Positions 1-15,400 of a stretch of 64,000 nt of DNA are shown here, piece by piece. The first letter of the stretch is position 1, and every line of letters starts with the position of its first letter. The notes below the pieces were generated by a model that worked only from the letters and a program-made list of their open reading frames with translations, was not told the DNA's origin and did no database searches. Source of the stretch: Paragordius varius (lineage: Eukaryota; Nematomorpha); assembly GCA_964247055.1 (NCBI GenBank), contig OZ176050.1, forward strand, positions 15,066,001 to 15,130,000, written 5' to 3'. The position numbers were made by a program, and so were the translations under genes.

Positions 1-446
1 CCCCCTTTTCTGTAATTTGACGACGCTAAAGACACATTTAATAAAAATCCCTTTCAAAAATTTAAAAAATCATGATTCACCCTTTTGTACAACTATGGAC
101 CGTAAAAAGGGACGTTAATTTTTAGTTTACCTTTTCGATTCACAGTGCATATTTGAGATTTTAGTTTGGCTACTGGCGAAGCTTACAACAAATTTCGTAG
201 TATTCTCCTAAAATTTTTATTATTTGTATACTCTCTATGCAAAATTTGGGAAACATAGTAACTATATTAATATTAATTTACTATATATATACACATTACT
301 AAACTAATTTACATAATATTAAATGAATAATGTCATAATTATCTACATGAATAGTTATGTAACATTAGATTACATCATATATATAAATGCATATATGTAA
401 TCAAAAGTCAAAATATATCATAGACGAATGTATATGGAATGATAAA

Positions 447-3400
447 TTAAGCCCTTTCTCTCGAAAAATATCCGCCTCCCGGTTGTACCCGAGAAACATC
501 TGGGCGTCGAAATCTTCGGACTGGCGGGGTCGTTTCAGGGATCGTTACTGTAACTTCTTCTTCTGATGTACTCCCAGCAGTTTCTGAAGTCAGAGGCGCT
601 GTTGATGATAAATCATCTTGGGATTCCTCCACTTTACCGAGGGTCGTACTACTAGAGTAATCAGATTGGGTTTGCTTTTGTCCCTCCGTTGTACAGGTAC
701 TTAAGGTTTCAATCTCTTTTTCTAACGTAGTTTCCGTGGTAATGGTCGGTATGGGTGGCGTCGCTGTATGCAGTGTTGATTGTTTATGCTTCAAAAGATT
801 ATAATCCATTTCCAATTCCTCTTCTATGCCCTTGAGCAAGTTATCAACCTCCTCAGAACTTATTTTTTGGGTAAAAACTTTTTAAGGTGATCACTGCTTT
901 TGTTAAAGAAATGAAAGTTAGGATCCGTTATATCCAGGCCCAAAAAACCAGAGTGATTAAGCATTTCGGGTAGTATGCCAGTTGGCTGGACAGTTGTGTA
1001 CTTCTAAATTGGAAAATATAATGTTTTATCTTGGATTAAAATTTAATAGATGTTTAGTTTCAAACGGCAGGATTATTGTATAAAAGGCTATAGTATTTAA
1101 CTTAAATTATGATAATATATTGTAAAAATGTAACGACAAATATTTTTTCAAAACATCGCTATACTGTGTTAAAATTGACTTTTACATTAGCACATTGTGT
1201 TAAATTGCAAAGTGAAATGGAGATGATTAGTATGCCAATTATATATTTGACAATTGTAATTAAATTTGTATGTGAAAAGAGGTTCGAAAAATAATGGTTG
1301 TCTTTTGAAAAAAAATTTGTTTTATATTTTTACGTTTACCCATATTATTTCAACTTGTCCAGTAAAAATGTCACAATTTTAAACTCTTAGTTAGGTAAGA
1401 AAAATTTGCGGTCAAATTTTAACCGTTCACAAACTCTTGTCAACTATTTTAGTAATGAAAAAAAGCATGCAGTAGCGTATGGCATAAAACATTATTAATA
1501 CATAATAGAATAAAAAAATGTTTCTTTTAAAAAACAAGCCTATATGTATAAACACATATCTATATCCCCTTGTTTATTTATAAAAAACGTTTTTTTATTC
1601 TTTTATGGACTAATATTGTTTCATGCCATACACTACTGTATCATAAAAGTACCTTCTAAAGTGGTATCCGTAAATTCCTCTGTCACTGTTGTAACTAAGG
1701 TACTCGTCGTATTTTCCACAAAAGTTTCTGTTAGATCTTCATCTGTTGTCGTTGATATACCTAAAAAATGAAATATTGATATAATCTAAAAGATCGAAAA
1801 CAAATATTTTATATGGTCAATTTTTTTATTTTTTCTATTAACTTAAATTCACTGGTAAATTTTAATCAATTTCTTTGACACTTTTTTATTAAAAATTCTT
1901 TTATTTTCTCTTTTATTTCATGGAAATATAAAGAGAAAAGCGGAAAGTTGGAATAAAGCGCACAATCATACAAAGTTATTAATTTTGATATACAGAATAA
2001 GACAATTACAGAACACTAGGAAGAGAAATAAAAAAACCGTTGTTCAAGTGTACAATTTCTAACATTTAAAAATGTAACTTTGCGATATTTTTCAGATGTA
2101 AAATATAAAGTTTTTATTTATTTAAAAATGAGCCTTACATTCAATTATTCCATCCTTTATATAGGAATTTTAAATAATATATAGCACCCAATTACCTGAG
2201 TAATTGTAAAATATATATTCATTCAAATTTAATATAGATTATATAAATTATTGAGAATGTGTTAATAGTAGAAACATTTTTTTGAATTAGCCTATGGTAT
2301 CATGACCCCGTAAAATATACATTTTTTAAATAAAAATATGCCATTAATTGCTCACGTTTAAAGACTATATTGAATTGGTGGTTTTAGGTATTCGCAGTAT
2401 ATTAAAAATTTTCGATTATTAATATAATTAGAGGCTTTTGTTATCTATGGATCAATAACGTATAAAAACAAACATTGTAGCACCTTTTTCAAATATAGGC
2501 CATTTACAATTTATGGATGCCGATTGTGTTAATTTTAAACAATTACGGAATTTGTGGAATATCAGGCTTTTAGTTAGGCGTTTTTTTGATAAGCTTATAG
2601 GACAGTTTATTATCAATACATTGTAAGTTGACATATTTATGTGTAAATTTTTGCGAAATCGTGATTAAGAGAGAGATCAAATTTAATATGAATGTGAATA
2701 TATAATACTATATAATTTTAGTTCTTTTTTTATAAAGAGGCCGATATTAATACATCTGATTAGAAGATTTTTGTTAATTTTTAATATATTTATTATTAAC
2801 TTTAAGATTGCTTCGTTAGACTTAGCGATATTATAAAAGTTTACTTGGGTCCTTTATCAAGGAATGTATCGGACTTAAATAGGGGAAAATAAAAGCAATT
2901 AATGGCTTCAAAATTAATTGATTAAATGAAAAACCCTATAGAAGAAATGAAATGTCATTTTGAATATATACCATTCCATTTTACCACTACGAGTTTAAAA
3001 TTAAATAAATTTCAAAACAAATCTACGATTTTCGGAAATATAAAATATTTACTTTCTAAAGTTGTTGTTGTACCAGCAGCATTTGATTCAGTGGTTTCAT
3101 CTGTGCTAATGGTAAAATCAGATTTATTCCTGATAGGAACCCAAATGCGTTCAAAATTCCCGGGTGAACCAATAAGCTCTTGCGTCGTACTTTCAGTCAT
3201 TGTGCTATATTGACTATCTCTATTCTCTGCCGTTGGAGTTGTTTGAATACGTGCGTTTTCTTCCGTTGTACTAATCATAGATATAGTGGAAATGGTAGGG
3301 ATTGGACTTTCACTTTCTTGAATTTCTTCAGTTTCTGTCTGGGTTTCAAGGGTTGTAGCAGTAGAAATTTCAGGCGTTACATTTGCTGTTTCAGATTCCA

Positions 3401-6400
3401 AAGTAGTGGATTGAGTGATTTCTAAGGGGAGAATACAGTAAAAATTAAAATTATACTGACAAACTTTTTTTTTCAAAATACAAATACTTTGTTAACTTTA
3501 GTTTTCCTAAATATTTATTTTATTACATTTGTATAATTGATTGTTCATTTACTTATCTTGCATACTTTGCAGTTTAATACAATGACAAAATCAGGTTAAA
3601 AAAGTATAGCGGTTGGAAAAAATATTTTTTATATTTTTGTGTTTAATATATATAATTTCCATTTTTACTGGGATTAAATTATTTAATCTGTACATATTGG
3701 CATCATTTATTTAACCAATGATCCATTTTGTTAAATTACAATACCTTGATTCGAAGCTTCTGTAGTTATACCGCTATCTGATGTTTTAGTTTGAGTTGAT
3801 GTTGAAACCTCCAAAGTTGAAGTGCTAATTTCTGCATCCAGGGTACTAAGATTTAGTATTCGTTCCTCGGGTGTTATAGTTTGTTCCGTCGTCGTTGGAC
3901 CGTTAGATTGTTCAGCATTTTGCGTAGAGGTTTCGGTTAAAATGTCGCCTCCCGTTTGGGTAAATGCGGTAGTTGATACGTTGTTCGAGGATTTCGAATC
4001 AATTGATGAAGTAAATTGATTCATTTCGGTAGTTGTTTTGGTTTCTAAGCTTTGGGCCAGAATATCAGGAGTTGTACTTTGACTTTCCTCATTATCAAGA
4101 GAAGTTAAGAGTGTGGTTGTTTTATATACCTCACTAGTGGATATCGAAGGAGTAGTTTCAGAAGTTAAATTTAAAACAGTCCCAGTATTTCCCTTTTCGG
4201 TTGTTGTCTGTTCATAGGTTGTCATGTTATCATTAAGTTGTTCAGAGCTTGTCGTCGAAGAAGTAATCAAAGATGTGTCCAGTGATGATGAAGTTTTTTC
4301 CATTGTTGGATATGATTGCGTATCAGCTAAAAGTGTAGATAGATTTTCAATTTTAATAGTTGTTGATGTTACGTCGTCAACCGTAGAGAAGGGTGGAACA
4401 GTTTGACCCCGATAAAAATGGCTGAAATAATGATAATCACTATCTAAAGAGGGCGGCGATGCATCTTTGTCCAAAGCAATCCAATGAGGAACAAACGTTT
4501 TGCTAAAGACTGTGCCATTGGTTAAATGTGGATTCCGTTCAATATGTTTCCGTTTGTTACCTTAATCGTGATAAAAGTACAGTAAAAACTAGAATAAAAA
4601 CGTAAAAATATAAAGACAAATATTTTTTTCAAAAGAAAACCATCATGTTTTAAACCTTAATTTTTCCCATATAAATCATTTACTTATACAATTATAAAAT
4701 TTATAATCAATGGTGTCAAGTATTTACAACCATATTTTATATGCAATTTAAAACAAAGTTATAATTAAAAAAATATAGGTTAAATAAAGGCAGCGGTCTT
4801 TTGATAAAAAAATTTTTGTTTTTATTTTTTTCGTTTTGTCCGTATTATTATTTCAATTTTTCCCGTAATTTTTCAAAAATGGTAAAAACTAACCTCTGAT
4901 AATTGCAATTAGTAAATGATCTGGATTATGGAGAGTTCCAACAGCCATATAGAGAGATCCTCGATCCCAAAACACATGAGATGATCTACAGCCTGCGATA
5001 GGCAATACCATGTGTTGCGTAATAATATATTCTTGCCATTTATAAATGTAAATATTGTTGGTTATTGGACTTAGGGCTACTAGGAAGTGTTCATCTACAA
5101 GGTTTCATAGAGAATAAGAAAAACATTTTAGAAACAATCGATAAATATTCATAAAAATAGGCACCGGAGTTTTTTACTTTCGATTGCGAAGGTGTCAAGT
5201 TTCGTAATTCCAGCAACGTAGAGATCTTGTATCCGAACAAATTCATCCCTTTTTGGGTCGTGATGTAATACAGTGATTGGTTCCTAAGAGAATTTTTATA
5301 GAGATGACAAACAAAGCTATTGAATAATTTAGTCCAATAGATTTCTAAAAGGGAATGCTATATACCTGATACTCATTTATGACCGCTTCGGAAGAGGAAA
5401 CCCTTTTTTCGTTAGCAAATATTACGTATCCACTGTTTTTTATCGTAATTCCAACCACATCTTTTGCACTTTCAGTATGTACACTGTGAACAGCTTCAAA
5501 CTATATAATATTTTTGTTAAAAAACGCTTGTTTTTAAAACGATATCTAAAAATGGGCCAATATTTAATAATTGTATACCTTTTCTGTTTCCTCGATCCAT
5601 TTGTAGATGAAGGAATGTGTAGAGTGCGTACGAGCTTTGAAATCAAAATTATTTGCAATGACTAGATACAGTGAATTTTTGAAATCGCCGTTTATATCCA
5701 GTGTTTGAAAATCGGTGGACAAAAATAAAGTCCCAGATAGGGCCCCTTGAGTTGGGATGTTTTGCAAAAGGCGCCAATCCTCAGCAGTATCATCAAACTT
5801 ATAAACGTACGAGTTAACGTTGTTTGACACTATAAAAATGAATATTTAAATTTAAATTTTTAATTTACAGTAAAAATTGAAATTATAAAAACAAAACGTA
5901 CAAATTGAAAAACAAATTTTTTTTCAAAAATGAAAATCATAGTTTGAACATTTGTTAAATGTAAAATCAAGTGGGTTATCTTTTGCAATTTATCTTATTT
6001 TGCGACTTACGATAGGGTATATATAACAAATCAGATTTAAACATATGGTTTTCTTTTACTAAAAAACATTTGTCTTTAATTTTTACATTTGGTCGGCATA
6101 ATTTAATTTTTACTGTAAGAACACGTACTTTGTAGTTTATCATAATAATTTATAATGACAAGATATAGGGCTTTTTACGAACAAAGCTAAGCACATCGGA
6201 AACGAAATAGTTTGAAAGTGGTTGTCGAATCTTTAAAATAAGCGATTTTCGTGAATTTTCTTTTTCGGTTGTGTCATTTAAATTGGCACTTGGCTCTTCG
6301 GCTAATGATATGGCTTTATATTCTCCCAATAAGTATGCTGTTGTAATTTCTTCTATATTTTCTGACGGTTCCTTAGTACCGGTATCATAATTCATTTCAG

Positions 6401-9400
6401 TATTAATTGTACAATGTGGATTGTAATTGATAGATTTTGAAGAAATGACCAACATTATTTTATTGGGGGCGGGTTTAAGGCTTACGGCAAACAAGTCTCT
6501 TACCATATTCATTCGTGTTTTAAACTGTACCAAATCTATCGTGGAAGGGAAATCACGAAAGTGTCCTAAAATTTCTTTGTCACCTATGGAGCCATCTTTT
6601 CTCAGTTTCATCAATTGCATTTGATCACATCCAAGGCAAATAAAAATTGATGTTCACATCATTTAAACTTTACACGTCGCTAACCACTCAATTAAAATTT
6701 TTAATATCTATTAGAAAATTAAGGACAAGTTTACAAATTAACCTGCAATCTTTTGGTAAAGATGGGCAACCGTTTGTATCGTGAACCCATTTGTAAATAA
6801 AATGAGAATCATAGTAACTCAAAAAATCGTAACGGAATGTTTCGCTCAACTCTGGCCAGATTTGGGAAGTTTCCCAATATGCTAGCATAGTTGGTCCGTC
6901 TAAATTTTTGAAAGGTAATCATTTAGTTGAGGTAAAAATTGAAACACTAATGTTTTTAAATTTAATAAAACTTACTAAGCGAAATGTTTAACTGTGATTC
7001 AACGATAGTGTCTTGATACTTTATATCTTCAGTTAGTATTTCCATTTCTTGATTAAGTTTTTGAAATGATGCTTCTACCCGTTTTTCCAAACCATTAAAA
7101 TCGATGTCATCAACTTTGCCGAGGAAATTGACATTTTGAATAATTTTTAGGGGTTTGGTGAATTTCTGTTTGCGAAATATTTACAGTAAAAATAATTATA
7201 CCGAAATGTAAAATCTTAAAGTGAAATTTTTAAAACATATTTTTTGAAATCTTGATTTCAATAAAATCGTTGGTTAAAGCAAAGTATAAAATACAGATAT
7301 ATGTTATTAACTTAATCATTTACATATTTTACCATTGTATTTAAATAATTTTTATGTTTAAGATTTTATATCGTATAATTGTCCTTTGAAAAAAATACTT
7401 TCTCCTATATTCTTACATTTAGTCCGTCCGTATAATTTTATTTTTTACTGTAATGAAAACTTACAATAGCATGCGTTAAAGTTATATTGTGACTATCTTT
7501 GCGGACCAATAGGTTTGAAATGGCCTCAATATCAATATTATTAATCATTATACAATCCCCATCTAGATCTGAGCCCAACGTAACTGAAGAGGTGAATTCT
7601 TTGATGCCAGTTATTTCAGATTCTCTATTTTTGTAAACCAAATCATCCGATAGCGATAAATTGTTGATGGTGCCGTGTATTTCGACATTTGCTAAATTTT
7701 TAGAAAAAAGATTTTCATATTTTGATTCGTTTTACAATAACAATAGAAATTCAGACAAATGATATAATGACAAAATTTTTAAAAGACAAATTGTACTTTA
7801 TTAAACCTTAATTTTTCTTTTTAATTTTGTCACTACATTTGTAAGTGTGATTGTGTTACCAATATACATCTCTATTTCCTTAATGAGTTATATTAAAAAA
7901 TGTGTTTTAGAAAAATATTTTATGTTCGCTTATAATATCAATTTTTACTGTAACATAAAATTGTGATATAGCCAGGATATAGAAAATATCTTTATTGAAA
8001 AAAAGTTTACTATGGATATTCAGAGATTTTTTAAATTCCGTTGGTCCTTTAATGACTAATTTCCCGTAGGAATCAATTTTAAGGACTTGATCATACAATT
8101 CTTGCAGAATGACACCATTAATTTTTCCATCAACACGTATATCGCCATCATTTATTATTATAACTAAATTGTTAAGTATTATGGTATCTCCTGGTATTTT
8201 AATTACGTTTCCATTTTGATTCAAAACGATCAGATCGCTAGGGATATCAAGTCCGCCGAAAAAAAAATTTATTTTTTTACCATCAATTTGGACATCCTTT
8301 TTAAACACAATACGATCCGTTTGTATTATGATATCAGAGGTGACATTAATTCCGGCTAAAGAATGCGTTTTACGGACTCCATGATTTATTAAACGTTCCA
8401 AATCAAGCCCATTTATAATGAAAGGGCCTAGGATAGATTCCACATCAAATTCATCGATTACATTGATTGGCAATGGTTTAGATATGTCGTCAGGAGCAAT
8501 GATTGTCAAATCACCATGTATTATCTAGAAAAAATTATTAAAATTTTGAAGTTTTATATTATACTAGCGTATCGTGCTGCTACGCTGCCCGAGGAAGTCC
8601 TTCGGACTTCTGGGGAAGGGGGGGCTAATTGAAAAAGGAACAATAATGATCCATATATGTGGATTATTTCAAAACATTATTTAATAGCTATGATTTCATA
8701 GGATTTTCAAATCGGTGCATTCATACTTATATATTGTTTACTGGTGTAAAGGCCCCAAATTGACGGCTAACGGAAAAAACCGCTATACTATAATTTTTAC
8801 CTTTTTATAGGTAATATTTAAAGCCCTTATTGAACTCGTGTGGCCTCTTAAGTTTTCTGAAAATCAGCTCCAAAGCCACGCCATTTTTGTATGGCGTCTC
8901 AGTTTTAAACCGGTAGACCCCTACCCATAGGCCTATATGGAAAAACGCTAAGTTAAATTTTTTGCTTTTATAGGGCAAGTATTTGGAATCATCTTTGAGA
9001 CCATCGTCTCATGGGTTATTCGAAAAAATACCTCAACACTAATTAACTGTTATATGATGGCGTATTTTTAGGGCATGAAGGCCCCAAATTAACGGCTAAT
9101 AAAAAAAGACCTGACCTTAATTATTACCTAGTTACGGGTGATATTTCACGCCTTTATAAAATTTATTTGGCCTGATTTCTGAAAATTAACTCCTAAACAA
9201 CGCAATTTTGATATGGTGTCGCAGTTTTAGACGGGTAGCTCCCTACCCAGATGCCTATATAAAAAAGACGTTCGATATATTTTTTGCCTTTATATGGGAA
9301 TCCTGGAATTATCATTCATTCCATATGCTCTTAATAGTTTATGGAAGAATAACTTCAAAAATAAATAATAGTTCAATGATAGCGCATTTTTTAGGGCGTA

Positions 9401-12400
9401 AAGGGTCTAACGGCTAATTTAAAAAACCGCACAACTTAAATTTTGACTTCTTAGGGGTAATATTTTGAGCACGGATTGAACTTATGCTAGATAGGTTTTC
9501 TGAAATTTAGCACCAAAGGCACACTATTTCGATATGACGGACCAGTTTTTAGCGGGTAGCGCCTTACCCGGCACCCAATATAAAAGAAACGCACGACTTA
9601 AGTTTTTGCCTTTTAACAGGGAATACCTGGAATCCTTATTGAATTACGGTCTCATACTTTGGGCGAAAAATAGATAAAAAATTATTTTTGTGGACTTAAT
9701 TTTTTTAAAAAAGTGGCATTTTACGGGGGGAGCGGGTAAAAAGAGGGCCTAAATTAAAAAGGGCAGCCGACCATGTTCGGCGCAATCAAAAAATAAAAAA
9801 AAATATTTGAAATTGAATGGTCCAACACGTTTTCCGGCAAATTGTCTCAAAGACACGATTTTTGTGGACTCTGGTTCTCTAAAAAAACCGTTTTGCACGG
9901 GGTGGGTCCAAACTGGGTGCCAAATGCAAAAAAAGGGCGAAGCTATTGTCGGGGCATTTATTAATGATTATATTTTTTCGATGTTTGGATTTGTGTGGGT
10001 CTACCGGTTTTTCGGAAACAGATTACAAAGCCACCACTTTCCATTTTTATAAATATATATATATATATATATATTAGATTTTAAGGGAATAATGGCCGAA
10101 ACAGGGTTTTAACAACTTTAATGAAAAAATTATTGGCTAAAAATATATTGATTCGGCTAATTTATTAAGTTAAATGTATTAGTTTTGTTAATTATTAAAA
10201 AGTTTCAAAATTTTTTTTGACACTCTGTTCCTTTTAAGTTAATATTCTTTTAAATTCAACCCATGTCATCTAATCAAGTTTTAAAGGTTCTTTGTGAAAT
10301 ATGAAACTATAGCCGATTACAGCGATCCAAAAACCTGTTTCATAAATAAAAATTATTTTGTTAAACTTTTAAAAATAAATTAAAATTTAATACTACTAGC
10401 TTAAACCTTTTCGATTCCTTAGTTATTTAACCCTATTATTAAACGCTTTATGTATAAACAAAAATATTTGTTATAAGGCGTTAATTATCTTTCTAATAAG
10501 CGGTCATGGTAAAAACGAAATATTTTTTAAAAAATTATATGATACTTGGGTATCTGTTTCCGTTGCTGAGAGAATGTTCTCATAGGTTTCATCAAACCTT
10601 TTGTCATTTATTTGTTCATTGAATTGAACATCCCCGCCAAACGTCACATCTGAGTCAAAGATTAAATTTGATTCGATTGTTTGATCCGTATCGGAAAGCA
10701 ATATCTGTCGAGGATGAAAAACATATAAAAAATGATTCATTAACAAATTATAAAATTTTTGATTAGAAAACTGATTTTTAAAAATTTTATACTTGATTTT
10801 CTAAATTTTCAATATTGATTCCATTGATGCCATTAGCTGTGGTTATATCACCAACAATTTCGAGATTATTAAAGTTTTGATATTCGTCAAATATCAATTC
10901 ATCTGGTGTGGATTGAATCTTATGTATAACCTAGATAATTTGTTTAAAATTTTATAATATTTCCTGATTTTAGCACTGAAGTATCTAAAGTAAAAATTTT
11001 TGTTATAAGGACAAAACGTGAAAACTAAAAGACAAATATTTTTTTAAAGGACAACCATACTGTTTTGGGTTGAAAATATGGATTTTAAGTAGTAACACGT
11101 TCAATTATACCATTTACAATGGTATTATTTGGGTTATATTGTAAAAAGAGGATTTATAAAATATGGCTGCCTTTTTTAAGAAATATATTTGTATTTTGGT
11201 TAATACGATTTGTCTTTATAACTTAAAAAAATGTTTTACCTCATTTACTGATATTCCATTTAACATATTAATATGTATTTCAGGTCCATTCAATTCAACA
11301 TTCCCTTGAAATACGATTTCATCTTCGATCGTGATTGTGTGTGGACCTTGATCATTACTATTTGAGTTACGGTCCAGAATATACAATTTATCGATGCGAA
11401 CCCCAAAAATTGTTACACCGTCCGGTGCAATCATATTATTAATAGTGATAAAGTCTTCGAAATTTAGGTTAGAAACAATAGTTTGAGCGGAACTAGAGTC
11501 TAACCAAGAATTTTTGAGTTGACTTACATCTATATCATTCAATTTGGATCCTTGATGCACACTTACCGAAAGTAATTGCATTGGTTTCGTGAAAATTTTA
11601 CGCCCAATTATCTCTTTACTAACTTTGGGGGTAAGAGCGTGGAGAAATTCATTGATATTGCGATAATCTTTAGTGTAAGATTTATTCTTTTCCCTATCAT
11701 TTAATCTTATACGAATTGGATGAGATAAGAAACCGTTAAGGTTTAGTCCACTTCGTTCCTCCTCTGGCAAACCAATGATTTTTATCGGGGCCGAAAAAGT
11801 CAAATTTTTTGCCCCCGTTTATCAGAAGTTCTGTCCCATCATTTTTGAATTCATCGGTATTTAATTCAACAATATCTTGCATTACTTGTTTAAAAGTTGC
11901 GACACCATTAAACAAATTTACAGTTAGCGAATCAATAGCTAAAGTATTGGCAAAAACTTTAAGGCCCCCGATAGATTTTGCGGGAGATTCAAAAAGTAGC
12001 GGGTTAGATGGATGGACAAAAGATTGGCAAAATTGGTTAAAATCCCGTCCTTGGATCACAACGGCGTTAGCGTCTTGACTTAGAACATCAACGTTACCAT
12101 CTATAATCAAATCACCGATAACTACCATTATGTGAGGACGCATTAATTCAGCTAAACATATAATATTAATTTTAGATTTGAATTCGTAACCGGTCAAATT
12201 ATACAGTAAAAATTGAAATTGTACGAACAAAACGTAAAATTATAAGGATAAAATATTTTTTCAAAAGACCGCTGTAAATTTTAAACTTATTTTTTTAACT
12301 CATTGTTTTAAATTGCAAAATATAAAACAGAGATATATTACTAACACAATCAATTATATATTTTACAATCGTAATCGAATAATGTAATTAAAGAAAAGTT

Positions 12401-15400
12401 TAGGGTTGTGTTATGCAAACTATATTTGTCTTTATTACGTTTATTCTGTTTAATTTCGATTTGCTAATACCTGGTAAAACTTGTGTTGTCCCATTAAGGA
12501 GAAAATCAGTTAACATATCGAGTCCCTTGATAGTTTTGATGTTTATATCGGCATTTATGATCACCTCTTGAGTAAAAGTGATATCACCATAAATGTAATC
12601 CGTAATCTCGTTAGAATCCAAATATATAACCTTTAATGGCGCATATAAAAATAATTTTAATTAAAAAGAGAATAAAAATGTAAATTTTAGTGAGTCGCCT
12701 ATCATTATAAAACTTAAACATCAAAAGTTTGATTGATAAAAACACACTATTTTACTAATTTTTTCATTTACATGCCCTTTGCTTTTAAAAACCATAAACC
12801 ATATCAAAATCTAAGGTTGATAATCTTTGTCTTGATGCCAAAAAGGTTAATCATAAATTCACTCATTGTAAAAAAAAATAGTTGACTCCTACCCAATCAA
12901 GGTATTCATTGGGTTGAATCTTATTTAGCCGGGCTTTCACATTAAAATTGAGATTTTTTATGGTAACGGCATCGACAAATGTAATTGGTGATTTAATTGT
13001 TTGTGGTTCTGACATTTTATTTGCATTCTGACCATTTAACTGGACAAAATCATTCTTTAAATCGTACCCATTGATACGATTAGTATATAAACGATCATTT
13101 ATTTGAACTTTAGATGCTACATTGAGGTATTGGATAGGTATTACCTGGTCCGTGCCCAAGGTCCAAGCCTTAAAGAGTATAAAAGTATTTAATAAGCAAT
13201 TTAATCATGTTTGCCCTGGAAAAACATTTTAAAATGTGATAAAAGACAAATTTTTAAGGTTTACATTAAATGTTGATATCATACATCATGCACATTCAAT
13301 ATTTCTTCACAATTTTCCAAAAGATAACGGCAAAATTTACTATAAAATTTATTGGATAATTTCTGTGTAAAGAGAGATGTCAATAATTTAATTTTAAAGT
13401 TTATACATTTATATTTTGAATATGATCTAAATCATTTTTATACGGAAAAAATAGGATTTTATATGGATAAATTTAATTGAAATAATTTTTATATCGTAGT
13501 TGAGGTCTTTATAAATGTAACTTTACTTCACATACTTTACGGCTTATCCTTATTTAAAACTTCAATATCATTTTATAAAATAGATATAAATACATCTGTT
13601 AGCCTAGATAATGCTTTTCCATTTATCAGGACCTCAGAACCTAACGTAATATTCCCTTCAACTCTGACATCTCGAACAGAAAACAAAACTTCGCGAGAAA
13701 ATCTCATTGGATTTTTGGATCTAAAATATTTGCCAATCACGCCTTCAGATAAATTAACCCCATTAATGGTTACACCAGGGCTTACTTCAATAACGTTACG
13801 AATGTCTTGTGGCGATTGAGTTGTCACCATAAATTCGACATCATTCAGAAAACGCCAATTTCCTATATATAGGTTTTCAAAAAAATTTAACAATAAAGAG
13901 TGAAATTATACGGGCAAAACGTAAAAATTAAAAGACAATTTTTTTTTCAAAGAAATATAAGAGATTCTATTTGGATCTTAATGCATGCTAATTCACTATT
14001 TTACATTGCGTTAATTCAATAGAAATTAAAAGTCATATACCAGTTATGTGTTGGAGACTATCTTTGGTTAGTATATCATTACCAAAAGCTTGACCATTAA
14101 TCAAATCAATATGGATTTCATTTTCAATGATTACGTTATTTTTGAAGACGAAAGCATAGTTAACGAAAATTGAGGGATTACTCCTAGGTACCATAATATC
14201 TTGGGATAAATCGATCCCATTCAAAGTCTTACGGAATTGAGCATCTCCGACTATTAAAACATTGGATGCAATAACTTTTTCACCTATTAGAGCATATGTA
14301 TATGAAACTTAATTCTGAAAAATCATAAATTTAAATTTTTGAAAAAAAAATCAATAAATACCAGTTATAAGCACATAATCACTATCAGTTAAGACTAAAT
14401 CACCCAATAAATCGGGAGTATTTAAGCCATTGATAGTGTCCGAAAAATTAACCGTTTCCGCGAATGTTAGTTGGGATGTTATGGTTATCCGTGTTTAGTG
14501 TCATAAAATTATTTTCTACCCAAATCTCAGGACTCAACATCTATTATAAAATAAAATTGATTTAATATATAAATTTTTTTTCGTCTAACTTGGATAGAAT
14601 AGTTTAATTCTAATTTTACAGTATGGAAAATACAGACAAAACGTAATAAAAGATAATTATGAAGGCCAAAATTTTAAACTTCAATATTTAATAAAACTAT
14701 ATAATTTTGTTTTAAGAATGTAGAACGCTTGGTTATTTTAAAAAAATTCTGGTTTAAAAAATATGGATGTCTTTTGGAATATGGTATATACCTTATTAAC
14801 ATCATTTAAAACATCAAAGGTCCCAGTTATCCGTAAGTTTCCTTGAATGACTTTTTTAGCCTTAACCGTTATAACGTCGCTGCTTATATCATAATTTTTG
14901 GGTGAAAAATCATCTAACCCATTGAGGGTTCCTTCAAGTGTAACTTGACCTTGGACATGTAAACCCTGTGAAAAGACAACACTATCCAACGTTATTTCAT
15001 TCATGCTTATAGTAGCTGTAATTTGATAATTATATGTAAATTTTAAAAACTAAACTACATCAAAAACGTATTTGGTTGATGAGGCAGCAATACATTTTGT
15101 TTTTTATAAAATTTTAGGAACCAGTTCTAGTTTCATAAGAGGCGTTTTTATGAAGATTCATTGATTTTTTACCCTATGCATTTAATAAATGGTTTAGTAC
15201 AGAGGTGTCCAACACAGGTATTCCGCGGGCTGCTTAAATAATTTTTGCATTTTTTAATTATTTTAAGCTCAATTTGGATATTAATTTTCTGAATAATCGT
15301 AAATATTTGATTGAAATCCAGTTTTTTATTTTTTAAACATTTTTCAGAGCACTTTCACGTACCAAACAAAAACTGGACACCCCTGGTTTAGTATTAGCTT

